Shown in pieces: positions 44,716-56,378 of a stretch of DNA of 64,000 nt. The notes below the pieces were generated by a model. It saw only the letters and a list, made by a program, of their open reading frames with translations. It was not told the origin of the DNA and made no database searches. Source of the stretch: Pachyseris speciosa. Its lineage: Eukaryota; Cnidaria; Anthozoa; Scleractinia; Pachyseridae. Positions within the stretch are counted from its first letter, which is position 1. Every line of letters starts with the position of its first letter. The position numbers and the translations under genes are program-made. The stretch spans positions 2,666,001 through 2,730,000 of the forward strand of contig JAEMWC010000003.1 of the NCBI GenBank assembly GCA_016490735.1, given 5' to 3'.

Positions 44716-45015
44716 TCACGGCAAGGTCGACATGTCACGCAGATCCACGTCCGTTCCATGAAGAAGACGACAACAAAGTCTCGCTCCTAGCACCGTATTC
44801 TCCCACGCAAACCCTGCATATCTGGTAATATAAACAACGTAATTCTCGAGGAGATTCAAGAAAATTAGCCCGTTCCATTTCGATGATAAAAAAAGAAGTA
44901 AAGCTGCGATATACAATACATATAAACCAGACGTTCGTGCTCTGAGTTCAACAAGCGATATCTCGGCCAAATGTGCCTCAAATGTCCCCCAAAAGGCGTG
45001 GATTTTGTCCGCCAT
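44716..45015 (-). other. Unassigned minus-strand ORF, 99 residues
   Basis: MADKIHAFWGTFEAHLAEIS ... with a hydrophobic run (LYVLYIAALLLFL) and no recognised family. It starts 70 bases outside the large transposon's left target duplication. Its upstream sequence, read across the ancestral insertion site, joins the ORF at 54794-55098 but in a different frame. Confidence 0.25.
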
Positions 45016-45093
45016 TGCTCGTTTTGGCTATACCTTCAGCCAGCGGCATTCATTTGACCATAAACGTATTTGTATTTTACTCCGACTTTCACC

Positions 45094-45705
45094 CATCCTC
45101 GGAGACCCAGGGGCAGATAGTCGGGACGGGACAAAGATTCGGGACGAGCGAAAGTTTACAAGACAGTCGGGAGAGCCCCTGGGAACATTTCTTTATCGGA
45201 CTAGTTCCAGAAGCCATCGAAATCCAGCTTCCTGATTGGGCGGAAATTTTCTGGCGAGGAATTTTTTTCTGCCCAATCGGCGATCAGCTTATATATCGCT
45301 CTCCTTTCGTGACTTCTTACATCAAGGGCTAAACATGCAATCTGCTGTCAGCCATAATTTTCGATCGTTGTACTTGTCTCGCTCGTTCGACAGAGCGTCC
45401 TTTCGAGGAAAGTTTTCATGGAGAGGGGCCCACAAAACGCAGAAATCCACAAATTCAACCTCTACTCAAGCAAAAACCACTTGTAAGGAACTAGCAAAAT
45501 CAAGATGAAGATCGATCGCAGGTATCGTAAACTTCTCGCGAAGAATTGTAGGCAACTCGGTCACACAATTTGTTGTTGTTTGGTATGGGCTTTTTTCTCT
45601 CTGGTGTACTAACGGGCAGTGGGCCGCTCCTGAAACTTTCCGGTCCGCAGGGATTTCTGTTGCACGGGCCACACAAGTATGCTGATCGGGCGAGAAGCAC
45701 GCAGC
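45094..45705 (+). repeat. Left 612-bp terminal inverted repeat
   Basis: Matches 54173-54784 in inverse. Only a couple of differences were noticed, for example T versus C at 45684 and one base that changes Asp to His in the shared ORF. Confidence 0.93.
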
Positions 45706-45772
45706 GGTTTAAATTCTTGCGCGCAAATTCGCTCGCGAAGTTTGCAGCCGAGCTTCGATGTGTTAAACAGTC

Positions 45773-47949
45773 ATGTCTGGACTCAATTTCGAGAAAGACC
45801 TTGAAAAGGCCTTACAGGAAAGTCTTTCTGCATTTCCAGATGTAAATGACTTGAAGGCTGAACAAAAGTTAGTCGTGGAAAAAATTGTTGAAAAAAGAGA
45901 TGTTTTTGCCCAGTTGCCTACCGGATTCGGCAAGAGCTTAACCTTTCAGGTATTGCCAGCCGTGTGTAAATATCTGTTTACTCTGGGCCACAAATTTCCG
46001 GAGAACCCTTTAGTTGTGGTCGTTTGTCCACTTTTAGCCATCATGGAAGACCAGGTTAAGTGGTTGAGGTCATTAGGTTTGAAGGCTGCTTTTGTTGGGG
46101 AAAGCAAAGCAAAAGACAAACAGATACTAGATGGCCAATTAAATTTTAACTTCCTTTATGGAAGCCCAGAGTCGTTGGTTGGCGATGAACGATTCAGAGC
46201 TATGTTTTCTAAGGAGTTTTACCAGTCCAATACGGTCGCTGTTGTCTGCGATGAGGTGCACACCGTGGTTCATTGGTAAGTGCACATTTTTATAAAGTGG
46301 CACAGTCATTATGAAGATGTGTTGTGTTTCAAGCAGCAAGGAAATATCTTGTGCTAGATAATGGTAATCTAGATTTAATTTTTGTCATAGTTTTGAACTG
46401 TTTTTACTGCCAAAACAATTAGGAATTTTGAATTTTATACTAGGTCATCTGGGGTTGAATCCCAGGTTTTAAATTTTCTCATCTAGATAGTCATGTTAAC
46501 ATTATTTTGTATACATGTAGCTACTCAGGTTGTGGGCTTGTTTGTGTGAGTTGTTTATTTCAAAGCTACATGTACATGTACATTGTAGTAACTGACTCGG
46601 TGAACTGTATGACTGAGAATGGTGTGTCAACAGGTGGTTATACATGGTCTTTCCACACAACACATTTCCAGTGTGTGAGAAACTAACAGAACACGACAAG
46701 ATACTTAGTTAATGGTAAGCATTGTCATTATTTTTAACTCTTCAGGGGAGAGGGCAGTGGTAAGAAGAACCCATTTAGAAAGTGGTGTGGTTTCGTGGGA
46801 GAAATCAGGTCCCTTCTTCCTGGTGTACCACTGTTAGCACTGACAGCAACAGCAACTGCCACAACAAGAAAGAAAATCCTGAGTGTTCTTGCTTTTAACC
46901 ATGGCATTGAGATTGTGTTGAGTCCAGATAGAAAGAATGTAAAGCTCTGTGTCAAAAAGGTAACAGATGACATTTCCCAGAATTTTTCATGGCTTGCAAA
47001 AGAAATTGAAATGAAAGGTGTAGCATGCCCAAAAACATTAATTTATGTCAGGGATTATCACAACTGTGGGGAAATCTACAGTTTTTTTATGCACACATTA
47101 GGCACTAAAGCATATTGGCCAACAGGGGCCAGTAAAAAATCTGCTAACTGAATGATAGCAATGTATCATAGTGGAACTGTAGGTAACGTAAAAGATCATG
47201 TGTTATCCTCCCTGAAAGATTCTCAAGGCAAAGTTAGAATTGTAATTGCCACAAGTGCTCTACATGTAGGTATGGGTGTAGACATCAAAGGGTTATATCG
47301 CATTATCAATTATGGACCCCCAGCTGATATTGAGTCATATGTCCAGGCCTTTGGCAGAGCAGGAAGGGATGGGAAAAATTCAGAAGCCCTACTGATATAC
47401 CACGGTCGCCAACTTCGCCTTTGTGAACCAGAGATGCTTGATTTTCTGAAGTCTGAAACCTGTCGGCGACTGAAAATTCTTGCCTTGTTTGAGGATACAG
47501 GTCAAAACAGAGCTGTTTTCCCCAAGCATCTGTGTTGTGATATCTGTGCTAAGGACTGTGAGTGTGAGGAGACAGAATGCCACAACTGTGAAGAAAGCAT
47601 GGTTTCTCTCATGTCCAAGGAAACAGAGCCTACCCAGGGAAATAATGCCCCAAGAAGAGATGTATCAGAAGCTCAAAGGAAACAACTGGAAGAACTGCTT
47701 AAGGACTGTCAAGACAAAATGAGACAGGAAGTTGAACAATCAAACCTTCACTGCCTCTTCACTAGTATTGACCATCTTACTTGTTTCTCTAACAGTCTTA
47801 TAGAGGATGTTATCACTAACTGTGAACAATTATATTCAGTTGACAGCATCCTTGAGAACATTTGTGTGTGGAGTGTTGATCATGCCTTTAAAATTTGTAG
47901 TTGCCTTAAAAGAGTATTCGAGGACCTTCAAGAAGAGGATGATGGGTGA
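45773..47949 (+). pseudogene. RecQ-like DExH helicase of the large transposon (one nonsense codon)
   Basis: Exon 1 is 45773-46275 (donor GTAAGT) and exon 2 is 46746-47949 (acceptor CTCTTCAG), about 568 codons. Helicase motifs appear in order: LPTGFGKS (residues 48-55), VVCPLLAIMEDQ (motif Ia area), DEVH (160-163), LLALTATATA (motif III), IATSALHVGMGVDIKG (V) and QAFGRAGRDG (VI). A Cys cluster (CRRLKILALFED ... HLCCDICAKDC) resembles the RecQ zinc-binding subdomain. It would be an ATP-driven 3'-5' DNA unwinding enzyme aiding transposition (family knowledge plus inference). A single in-frame TGA at 47149-47151 interrupts it between motifs III and V; the expected codon is CGA, so a CpG transition is likely. 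Everything else stays open. Confidence 0.88.
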
Positions 47950-48917
47950 TTTAAGCTGGTCATTTACGTACAGTGCTTCTGCTGATATGAAGGACAATAG
48001 CAAAGAAAGCTGCCAAGTTTCAACAGCCACCACTCTGCACTGTACATCACAGGAATAAATTTTGTAAGTCAAGCATTCAGCATTGCATTCTACAGCTCAT
48101 ACACAAATTTCTAACAAAAATCAAGCCCAAAAAAAACTCATGAACCCTAATACTTCTGCTTTAATGTTGTATAGTTACACAGTTAAGTTTTATATTAACT
48201 CAATTTGCTTAAACTGCAGCCAAAACCTGTTTATTACTAAAAGGACTTGACATGTTGCCTCACAGTGCCCATCCAAAAACTTTCTTTGCAACACTTTACA
48301 TGTACTTGCATATTGCAATATCAAAAAAATTATAATAATTATGAAAAGATAAGTTTGCTCACAATAATATTACTTCCCGAAAAATACTGTAACCCATTCC
48401 TCACTCTGTTCATACACCAAATGATGTTACTACACAAGATAATTATTTTAACTCCTGAAAAACATAACATAGTTGTTTCACTGGTTTTCCTGTGAAAAAT
48501 TAATATTAAGTCAAAATCAGCAATTAGAACTTACACGTACATGTACACTTTAAGTGCATAGTGTATTAAAAATACATTGTACTTTAAAAAATACATGGAT
48601 GAATTTAAGTGAACATGCATACATAGGGGTCTTGGTTTTGTCAATGATTACACACAATCTGAGTCTATTTCATAATAGACACTGACACTTCCCGTAGTCT
48701 TTGAACATGGGGATACAACACGTGATGCTAGTGTGTGCTCCTCATAATATTCTAAGCCTATAGTAAGAGGACAATCTCCCAAGAAGACTGTTGCTCAATA
48801 TTTATCCCAGGCATATAGAAACACTTTATTAACTTGCCATAAGGTGATCTAGACAGAGGTGGGATATTTCCAGGGGTGTCTTGCAATGGGAGGTTCAATG
48901 TTACTATTAGGCTATAG
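47950..48917. other. Spacer between the convergent transposon genes
   Basis: AT-rich DNA without coding signals; likely holds the 3' UTRs of both genes. Confidence 0.5.
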
Positions 48918-51900
48918 CTACTGCAGAGCTACCCAGTTCTTCTTGTGTTTTGTTAACCAAATATTAAGATTTTTAAAATCAAGTGCAGAGATGGGATCTT
49001 TTGGAATGGTTCCAATGCCTTTGTGTGTCCTTCCAGAAATTTCCTGGAGTGCATTAACTTTCTGCAGAGTTTCAACAACAGCAAAGACATCTCCATCTTT
49101 CCTTCTCTTGTGTTTTGATGATCCCTTACAAAGATCATTTTCCTGGTCAAAATTTTGCACAATGTTTTTAACCGGATTGGCTGCTCGGCTGTATGCCTGA
49201 GCAGAATTAAAATTAAGGTTGGCTCCATGAGCATACATCAAGTCTTTTGTTTCTCTGATGTTGTGCTCCATTACTTGATCTATAGCAACATTTCTTCCCA
49301 CTCCACCTTTCAGATTTATTGTTCGATTCCATCTCAGGGAATGGGCTTCTCTAGGTGTGAGCAATGAATGGAGCTGTGCATGCATTCGTATGGCAGCTAG
49401 GGCATACTTTGTTTTCCCACACACCTTAAACAACAACATCAGAAATTTCCAAATGTACTCAGTCCTTCCACCATCACCCTCTTTGATGGCATCCTGGAAG
49501 TCTCTCAGGAGCAGGCCAGATTTGAGAATGTTATGCGAGTAATTGAAGATGCCATCTTCATTTCTTGGATTTGGAGGACTTCTCACAGGGTTGTGCTCTT
49601 GAATTATTATGCCATGGACACTCACCTCATGGTTATCGCGCCTTTTTTCTTGGATGTAGGTCTTGTCACATCCGGGATGTCGACAGCTGTGACATGGCTG
49701 GCATTGGCCATCTGGATCACTTAAGGCATCCCGTAACAGCAACGTTTCTGGCTGAACCTTTAGGAGAATAAACTTGTCCACCATGTTTCCAACTTGCTCA
49801 AACAGTTGTGAACCTCCACACGTACCTTCGTCTACAGCTGGGACATTTTTAGATGGATTGTCATTTGGAGAATGCATGCCAAAATACTCCATGGCAGCAT
49901 AAATAACATATCCATCCAGCACAGTACTAAAGAATGCCTCACATCCATGATAAGATTTTGTTACCTTTTCATTCACATCTTTTCTGTTGAGCATGCACTT
50001 CAGTTGGTATAGAGTACCTGTGTCACCCGCACTATTTGACTTGAACATATAATCAAAAATCATCTGAAAAAAAAGCCGTACATCAAGGACAGTGTTTCTT
50101 CATGAAAGTGCTCTATAAATAACACAACAAAGTCAACATTTCAGTAGTTAATATCTATTTATCAGTATTCAACAATTGATGAACATGAAATCACCTGCAG
50201 AATATTCATTTCACAATGAAAGTCTTCATGTTTCAAAATGAGTCCCTCAAGCCTCTCAAAAGGAGTGTCTGAGTCAGCAACTGAAGCAGCAGCACTAACA
50301 CCACGTTCAACCGTTAAGTGATCTCCACCGAAGGCAACCTTATGAAGAATTTTGTCTTCTTCTTCTCCCTCTGCTGTAGTGCTTTTGTACTTTGGAACAT
50401 ACTCATTGCAGTATTGGAGGATTTCCAGCATTTCATGACTTTTGTTTTCATTCTTGTTGAGAATTCCAAGGGGTACCTAATTGAGATTAGAGTATTTCTT
50501 ATACATACATGTACCATAAACCAGCAGACAGATCATGTCAAAACTCAAAATTGCCATGAGCTTAACATATCCTGTTACATTACTTTTCTTCCTTCAGCAA
50601 GAAACATGTTCCTGAGTATGCTACAGTCTAACATACAGTGTAATAATGTTAATTAATAATCCAAAAATCTTTTAAAACCAATAAATTAATCCATCAACTG
50701 TCACTTAGATGCACACTGTATTTACAGTCTAAAATTAATATTTACAAAATTTGAATTTGACAGTCATTTATCCCATTTTGTTTTGGGCTTCCCTTGGAAC
50801 TTATTTTACTGTTAATTAACATTATAAGTTCATAACTTACAACTTCAGATTGCTGCTTCATTTCTTTACTGAACTGGTGAGGAATGTGACTTGTGACCAT
50901 CTTCGAAAACTGTTTGAAATACTTGCAGTACTTGATGAGTGTGCGTGACACTAATATTATGTAGTCATGACGCAACTTTGAATGTTCCTCAGTTGATGGA
51001 AGGAAACTAGAATTGGGTAAGTCCATGATTGGTCTAATTGGCTGATCATCAGGCAAGTCCCAGTCACTGACTCGGTTGTGGTAGCATACACATTAAACCA
51101 GTGAATAGATTCAGTGTCCCGCTGTGTTGAGTAAACAGAGGGCCTTCTTATCCAATCTAAGTTGTCCCCATTCAATCCATAGTCAATAGGAGCACCACTG
51201 ACTGAAATTCTCTGGTCATTATAAATCATTACTTCCTGCAATTCTGATTCTGACTCTGGTGACACTGATGACATACTGCAAGTTACTGAATGGCTCTCAT
51301 TAGGACCTAAAAACAGAGAAAATATTAATATTTTCTGCATTTAATATAATCTTTATACTACATTTTCCAAGTCCGTATGATGTAATGGCATTGCACTCAC
51401 ATGAAATAGTGGAAGAAGACTGACTGCATGTGTGACTGTTGTCAGATACTGATGAGTGGCTTTCACAACCTGAAATTCATCATGTATTGTTTTAGGATCT
51501 TAGCATTGTCATCATAGTTATGATAATCATAAATACTGTTCCATACTATTGAACATGTGTTTGGATCTCAAGCACAGAAAAAGTAACCTGAGTGATCACC
51601 TGTAATACAGAAGAAAACATTTCAGTATTTCTCAAAACTACTGTAACACTTTATGAAAGCATTCTAATCCATAGATTTTGCACCATTAAATCAAATCAAC
51701 TTAAGTGATATACTATAATTATAATAATTATGTCAATTGGTGTAACATTATGTATGTTATTTTTTACCTCACTGTAGTTGTGTTTTCAAATAATGAAAGT
51801 CATACCAAATTGTATATCCATCTGTGACCTATTATGTCCTCCGGTTTCTGACTCAACTGACTCCTGAGCTACTAGAGCACATGCCTGTTTACAGCATGTA

Positions 51901-54070
51901 AAGAAAGAATAATCATAAGCAATAAATACATCTTACCTTCTCAATACATGTAACGAGGATAAGTATTTAAATAAAGACTTCAACTTATAAGCAACCATAA
52001 CTACAGTAGTCCATAGCTTATACTGTCTACTCAGAATGAACCTTCTTTTTCTCTATATCTGACTTCCACGACATCACTTTTCTGTTAAAATCACGGGATG
52101 CCTCAAGAATCTTCCTGTTGACTGTAACCGTCCCTACACTCATGCCAAGCTTCTGAAGTCTTTCAAAACCCTATTAAAAGTAGTTCAAACATGAAATACC
52201 TTGATAAATATTTTAATGAAAGGTCAATACAGTAAAATTGTACATTACAGATCAGAGGGATTAACATTTAAAATATGAAACAATCATTGGGTTAGAAAGA
52301 ACACTTTTTGTTAGAAATTGCTGTAAGCTTAAATTTTCATGTATTAAAATGATGGGAACTAAAGTGTAAAGGTTACATAAAAATGCCTTTATGGGCCTAC
52401 GTGCAACACCATGCACCATGATCAGATCTTCATGAGCTATAAATGACTCTTGCCAAAATTCTCAAGGGAAGTGAAATGTGTGAAGTGTGTTCATAGTCTG
52501 CAGATATGCATTCTTGCTAAGTAGCATAGATGTACTGTATCTGGAAAACCCAAACAAAGCTTTGACATTTGGAAACTGCATCACAATAATAGCTTGAACT
52601 TCATTTTCCAAATATGGTACTTATGAGAAGGAATAATTACATTTGCACCCTCTTAACAAAAGAAAAGATAGGAAAAAGACACATTTCAACCCTTACTCCC
52701 TTCTGCAAATTCATTTGCAAATTCTTTTATGAATTAGTTAATCTACTACACCTTCTTTCTAGTGCGGCCAAGAAAGAGGTACAGGCCAACCAGGTGTTGA
52801 ACAGCTGACATTCTGTTATTTCTTCCCTTTAAAAGGATTGCCCCAGCAGCACCAATGAATGGCTTCAGGGATGCTTTGATTGAATTACCGTGGCTGCTGG
52901 TTACACTTCTTAGAACTTTGAGAAGAATGGGTGCCTCTTTTTCCCACTCTTTTAACAATTTAGACCATTTAAAGACTTTAAGATGTTGGATAGAGGTTGA
53001 CCGTAACACTGACTTCTTCTTTTTGACCAGCTTCTGGCATTCCTTATTCATTTCTAAGCAAGTACGACTTACAAGTGCTTTCCGAAGTTTTTTGTTCTTA
53101 AAGGCTGCACGGCTTATTGCTACGTGTAGTGATGGGGAGGTTGGCTTGCTAAGTGCAATACCGAGACTTTGGAGATCAGATGTTAGCTCTCTCACGATTG
53201 TTTTGGATTTGTGCTGCACAACAACCTTAAAAATAAAACATTTATAGCACATCATAAGTTTTGTGATATAGAAGTGGAATTACTTGGCTAATGGAAAAGG
53301 ATTTACAATACATTTTGCAAATAACAAATACTGTAGAAGCTGTTGGACCAAATTTAATCATTTAGACCTGTAAATGGTCTCTCTATCATAAATAAACGTA
53401 TGTCATATTTTAAGAATGAATTGTAAGGTCATTTCTGAAACTACACTGTAATGGACCACTAAGATAATTACATGCAAGCCCAAACCAAGCATTTATACAC
53501 TACTGACAGTAAAGGGATGATTTAATTCACCTTGTAAATTTTACATACCTTCACACAAGTTCCATCTCTACTGCTTTGCCAGCAGTGGCAGCTAGATTTA
53601 GGTGTTTGACTGCTAGCCTCACTTGTTGTCTTCACTGGATGCCCACCAAATGGCACAGTTACTTTAGGCAAAATTGTCGGCTGACCAACGCATAACTTGT
53701 CGACCAATTTACTACCCACCAACTCGAATGCAAGTCGATGGCCTGGCTTCTTCCGCTCAACCCTACAAGCCGTTTGTTCATCTCCTTGACTGGAACTCAG
53801 GGGAGAAACTGGATGTTTTCGTTTTAGTATATGTTCTGAAGCAGCACTCTCGTGACCAGATTTTCTCCAAGAACGTTCTACTTTATATTTGCACGTATCA
53901 CAAACAGCCAGAGGGAGTCCATATTTGTTGACTGGGTTTTGTTTACAAACCTTTTCAAAGATTTTCGCAAAATCACCGGTTAAGTTCCTTTTTCTCTTTT
54001 TGTCAACGAAAACGAAAGCACACAGATGGCAAGAATCTACAACGGTATTTGCTGTGCTACAATCACTCAT
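48918..54070 (-). pseudogene. DUF6589-like zinc-finger protein (putative transposase) of the large transposon, spliced, one frameshift
   Basis: Proposed minus-strand exons are 54070-53549, 53225-52752, 52170-about 52050, 51884-51806, 51469-51401, 51306-50841, 50476-50195 and 50063-48918, most with GT-AG borders. The N-terminus has a paired-Cys motif (CHLC ... CDTC). Exon 2 contains GNSIKASLKPFIGAAGAILL. Later exons read GDNLDWIRRPS, SIHWFNVYA, LPDDQPIRP, then AFGGDHLTVERG and LEGLILKHEDFHCEM. The last exon holds a C2H2-like CRHPGCDKTY--------H----H and GGVGRNVAIDQVMEHNIRET. The GDQLT-type, ERLEGL---EDFH pattern is what I associate with DUF6589. A frameshift near 51072 splits exon 6 (one base missing before DWDLPDD). 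Two weak donors (52752, 52050) are less certain. Confidence 0.75.
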
Positions 54071-54172
54071 CTCTGAAACTACATGCTAAGAAAAGCGAAG
54101 TTTGCAACCAGCTACATGTAGCTATATATAGAGCACCCGAAACAGTTTCGAATTTGGGCGTGAAAATGGCTC

Positions 54173-54784
54173 GCTGCGTGCTTCTCGCCCGATCGGCATA
54201 CTTGTGTGGCCCGTGCAACAGAAATCCCTGCGGACCGGAAAGTTTCAGGAGCGGCCCACTGCCCGTTAGTACACCAGAGAGAAAAAAGCCCATACCAAAC
54301 AACAACAAATTGTGTGACCGAGTTGCCTACAATTCTTCGCGAGAAGTTTACGATACCTGCGATCGATCTTCATCTTCATTTTGCTAGTTCCTTACAAGTG
54401 GTTTTTGCTTGAGTAGAGGTTGAATTTGTGGATTTCTGCGTTTTGTGGGCCCCTCTCCATGAAAACTTTCCTCGAAAGGACGCTCTGTCGAACGAGCGAG
54501 ACAAGTACAACGATCGAAAATTATGGCTGACAGCAGATTGCATGTTTAGCCCTTGATGTAAGAAGTCACGAAAGGAGAGCGATATATAAGCTGATCGCCG
54601 ATTGGGCAGAAAAAAATTCCTCGCCAGAAAATTTCCGCCCAATCAGGAAGCTGGATTTCGATGGCTTCTGGAACTAGTCCGATAAAGAAATGTTCCCAGG
54701 GGCTCTCCCGACTGTCTTGTAAACTTTCGCTCGTCCCGAATCTTTGTCCCGTCCCGACTATCTGCCCCTGGGTCTCCGAGGATG
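54173..54784 (-). repeat. Right 612-bp terminal inverted repeat
   Basis: Inverse of 45094-45705, with identity ending abruptly at GCTGCGTGCTTCTCGCC (54173). Small ORFs in both TIRs (MARATEIPADRK ...) are duplicates with no recognised function. Confidence 0.93.
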
Positions 54785-54793
54785 ACTTTCACC

Positions 54794-55098
54794 CCTCGAT
54801 CTGTCCTAAAAATATGAACCCGGAGGTCAGTGCTCAAATCAGCGGTTAAGGCCATCACGCGACAGCGTGAATGTAAGTCGCACGAAATGTGATCTCCGAG
54901 ATTTCTGGCCATGGATACGTCCAAAATACTGTAACACTTCAATGGCAGTGTACATGTCCTTTGCGAATTAAAAAATATGTCAGTTAATTGAAACCATGAT
55001 ATTGGGGAGCATGGGTTTGCAGCATTCCCATGTACGTCCACCTTGCATGGAATTACTAACATGATGGAGAGACTGAGAGGAATGGTCACCCATTTCAA
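54794..55098 (-). other. Minus-strand ORF with signal-peptide-like start, interrupted by the transposon
   Basis: Begins MKWVTIPLSLSIMLVIPCKV, a plausible secretion signal. A Cys-containing segment (NPCSPISWF, RTCTLPLKCYS, SCDLHSRCR) follows, ending at the 9-bp target duplication. Beyond this point the frame runs into the TIR and ends at 54643. In the pre-insertion arrangement it would continue at 45084 and stop within about 20 codons. No family is recognised and it could be an exon of a host gene. Confidence 0.3.
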
Positions 55099-55099
55099 A

Positions 55100-55410
55100 G
55101 TTCAAATGTGATGTCATTAATTCTTTTCTCAGCTATCATCCTAGTCCGCCTATCAAAGTTAGCTAATTTTTCAGCAATGCACATAGAAAAATGGCATTGT
55201 TTCTTTTCTTGAGGCTGCAATGGTTATTTAGGAACATTCAGACATCTTTCAAGCACCTCGTGCTTTTTTGACGTTAGCCAGAGTTCAGCTTTCCTTTTGG
55301 ATGACTTAGCCCGAGAGTTTTGGGACCAATTTTCTTGACATTTGGACTTGCCGTAGATTGCTGATCTACCGGTGCTTCAGGTGCTTGTAAAATGTCTTTG
55401 CTTTTTCCAG
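55100..55410. other. No recognisable gene
   Basis: Unassigned sequence; no motifs or repeats identified. Confidence 0.3.
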
Positions 55411-55411
55411 C

Positions 55412-55492
55412 TCTGATAATAATATTAATAATAATAATCATTTATAGAGCGCTGTGTCCACTAACTGCTCAAAGCGCTATACAACAATGGTA
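55412..55492. repeat. (ATA)n run plus AGCGC-palindrome repeat end
   Basis: AATAATATTAATAATAATAA precedes TTTATAGAGCGCTGTGTCCA, then TGCTCAAAGCGCTATACAACA. This short sequence class is common at 3' ends of invertebrate SINE/LINE-like repeats; identification is from memory. Confidence 0.5.
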
Positions 55493-55509
55493 AAACTGTA
55501 AAATACAAA

Positions 55510-55842
55510 CCTAATAACTATTATGATGAAATTAACAAGAATTAAAAACTGAAGTCTGTCCCAATAAATCCTACTGGATTTATAATTTTCGCTGACCCCT
55601 TGTCCGGATTTCTTTTGGTTTGTTTTAGCAACTTCACGACTAAGCTGCGAATGCAGCCCAATTATCTTGTTCTTGATCTCAGCAATCGGTATGTCCAGTT
55701 CTTCCTGAATTTTCTCAAAAGCTTTGTCACGCTTATCCTTCATGTGATAGTCTTTACTAAATATGTCTCATAGACAGGCGCTTTCCTCAAACATATCGAT
55801 AAGAATGTCCGTCTCTTCCTTGCTCCATCTCCTTGTCCTAGC
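55510..55842 (-). pseudogene. MADF-like DNA-binding domain fragment with a stop at a conserved Trp position
   Basis: Minus strand reads RRWSKEETDILIDMFEESAC-L-stop-DIFSKDYHMKDKRDKAFEKI, then PIAEIKNKIIGLHSQLSREV and SSRIYWDRLQFL. This is the three-helix MADF pattern (E--LI-----P-LWD-----Y---------W--I), here related to a form common in coral genomes. The codon where LWD is expected is TGA instead of TGG. Upstream, AAAGCTAG before GACAAGG could be a splice acceptor. The fragment is followed by unrelated AT-rich sequence. A decayed exon or transposon-associated gene is likely. Confidence 0.6.
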
Positions 55843-56337
55843 TTTATTTCCTTATTTCGTTATTTCGAACTGTTGTTTACCTTGATGGTTCGAATTAGGG
55901 GGGAGGGGAGTGGGATCAACTGAGTGTTTACTCGGGAAAACTAGGAGACCTTGTAATGCAGAAGTCGGAAGCTCGCTTCCTGATTCTCGAAAACTGTCCC
56001 TTTGAAAATTGAAATGGGCTTAGGTGAAGTACAACGTTTGATCGACACAGCCAGACTCAGTGGCGCTAGCACGTGAGAAGTAAGATCATTATCAAAGTTT
56101 ATTCCCGTAAATTCAAGCACTTACAGTTAGTGAGAGTTGGCGGAGTTCAACTATTATAAATTTACAGTGGCTTCACATAATTTTCCCTAGCTTTCGCGGA
56201 AGGAAAAAAAAATAAGGTGCCCAAGTAGAAGATGTTAATTAAAGTGCTTTTGAGACATGCTGAACACATCTCGCATCGCGCATTATGAGTCTAAGGACTT
56301 TTATTGTTAAAAAATGGACAACCACTTTGAGTTTAAA

Positions 56338-56378
56338 ACAAGACATGCTTCGATCTTTCAACGATCATCATCAGTTGT
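56338..56378 (-). ncRNA. Hammerhead-like motif in the minus Penelope-like copy (degenerate)
   Basis: Same layout on the minus strand, but the core GAAAC has become GAAGC and stem II has one mismatch (AAGATC for ACGATC). Probably inactive. Confidence 0.45.

Larger units (their letters stand above)
45085..54793. mobile_element. 9,691-bp DNA transposon with RecQ-like helicase and DUF6589-like protein, 9-bp TSD
   Basis: The element spans 45094-54784, from CATCCTCGGAGACCCAGGGG to its inverse. It is flanked by the direct repeat ACTTTCACC at 45085-45093 and 54785-54793. Terminal inverted repeats are 612 bp and almost identical. Two convergent genes fill it: a helicase on plus beginning 67 bp inside the left TIR, and a multi-exon zinc-finger/DUF6589-like gene on minus beginning 103 bp inside the right TIR. 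Promoters are probably within or beside the TIRs. About 970 bp separate the two gene ends. A helicase plus a large spliced protein recalls the helicase-bearing Academ group, but a 9-bp TSD is not what I recall for that group (3-4 bp). Superfamily is left open. Confidence 0.9.

Noticed and set aside
45005..45845. ORFs inside the transposon's left TIR (and their mirror at 54063-54642)
   Set aside because: Duplicated only because the TIRs are identical; they carry no recognised domain and overlap on both strands.
48859..49771. Plus-strand ORFs opposite the last exon of the DUF6589-like gene
   Set aside because: Shadows of the real minus-strand exon, which has a 381-codon open frame and family motifs.
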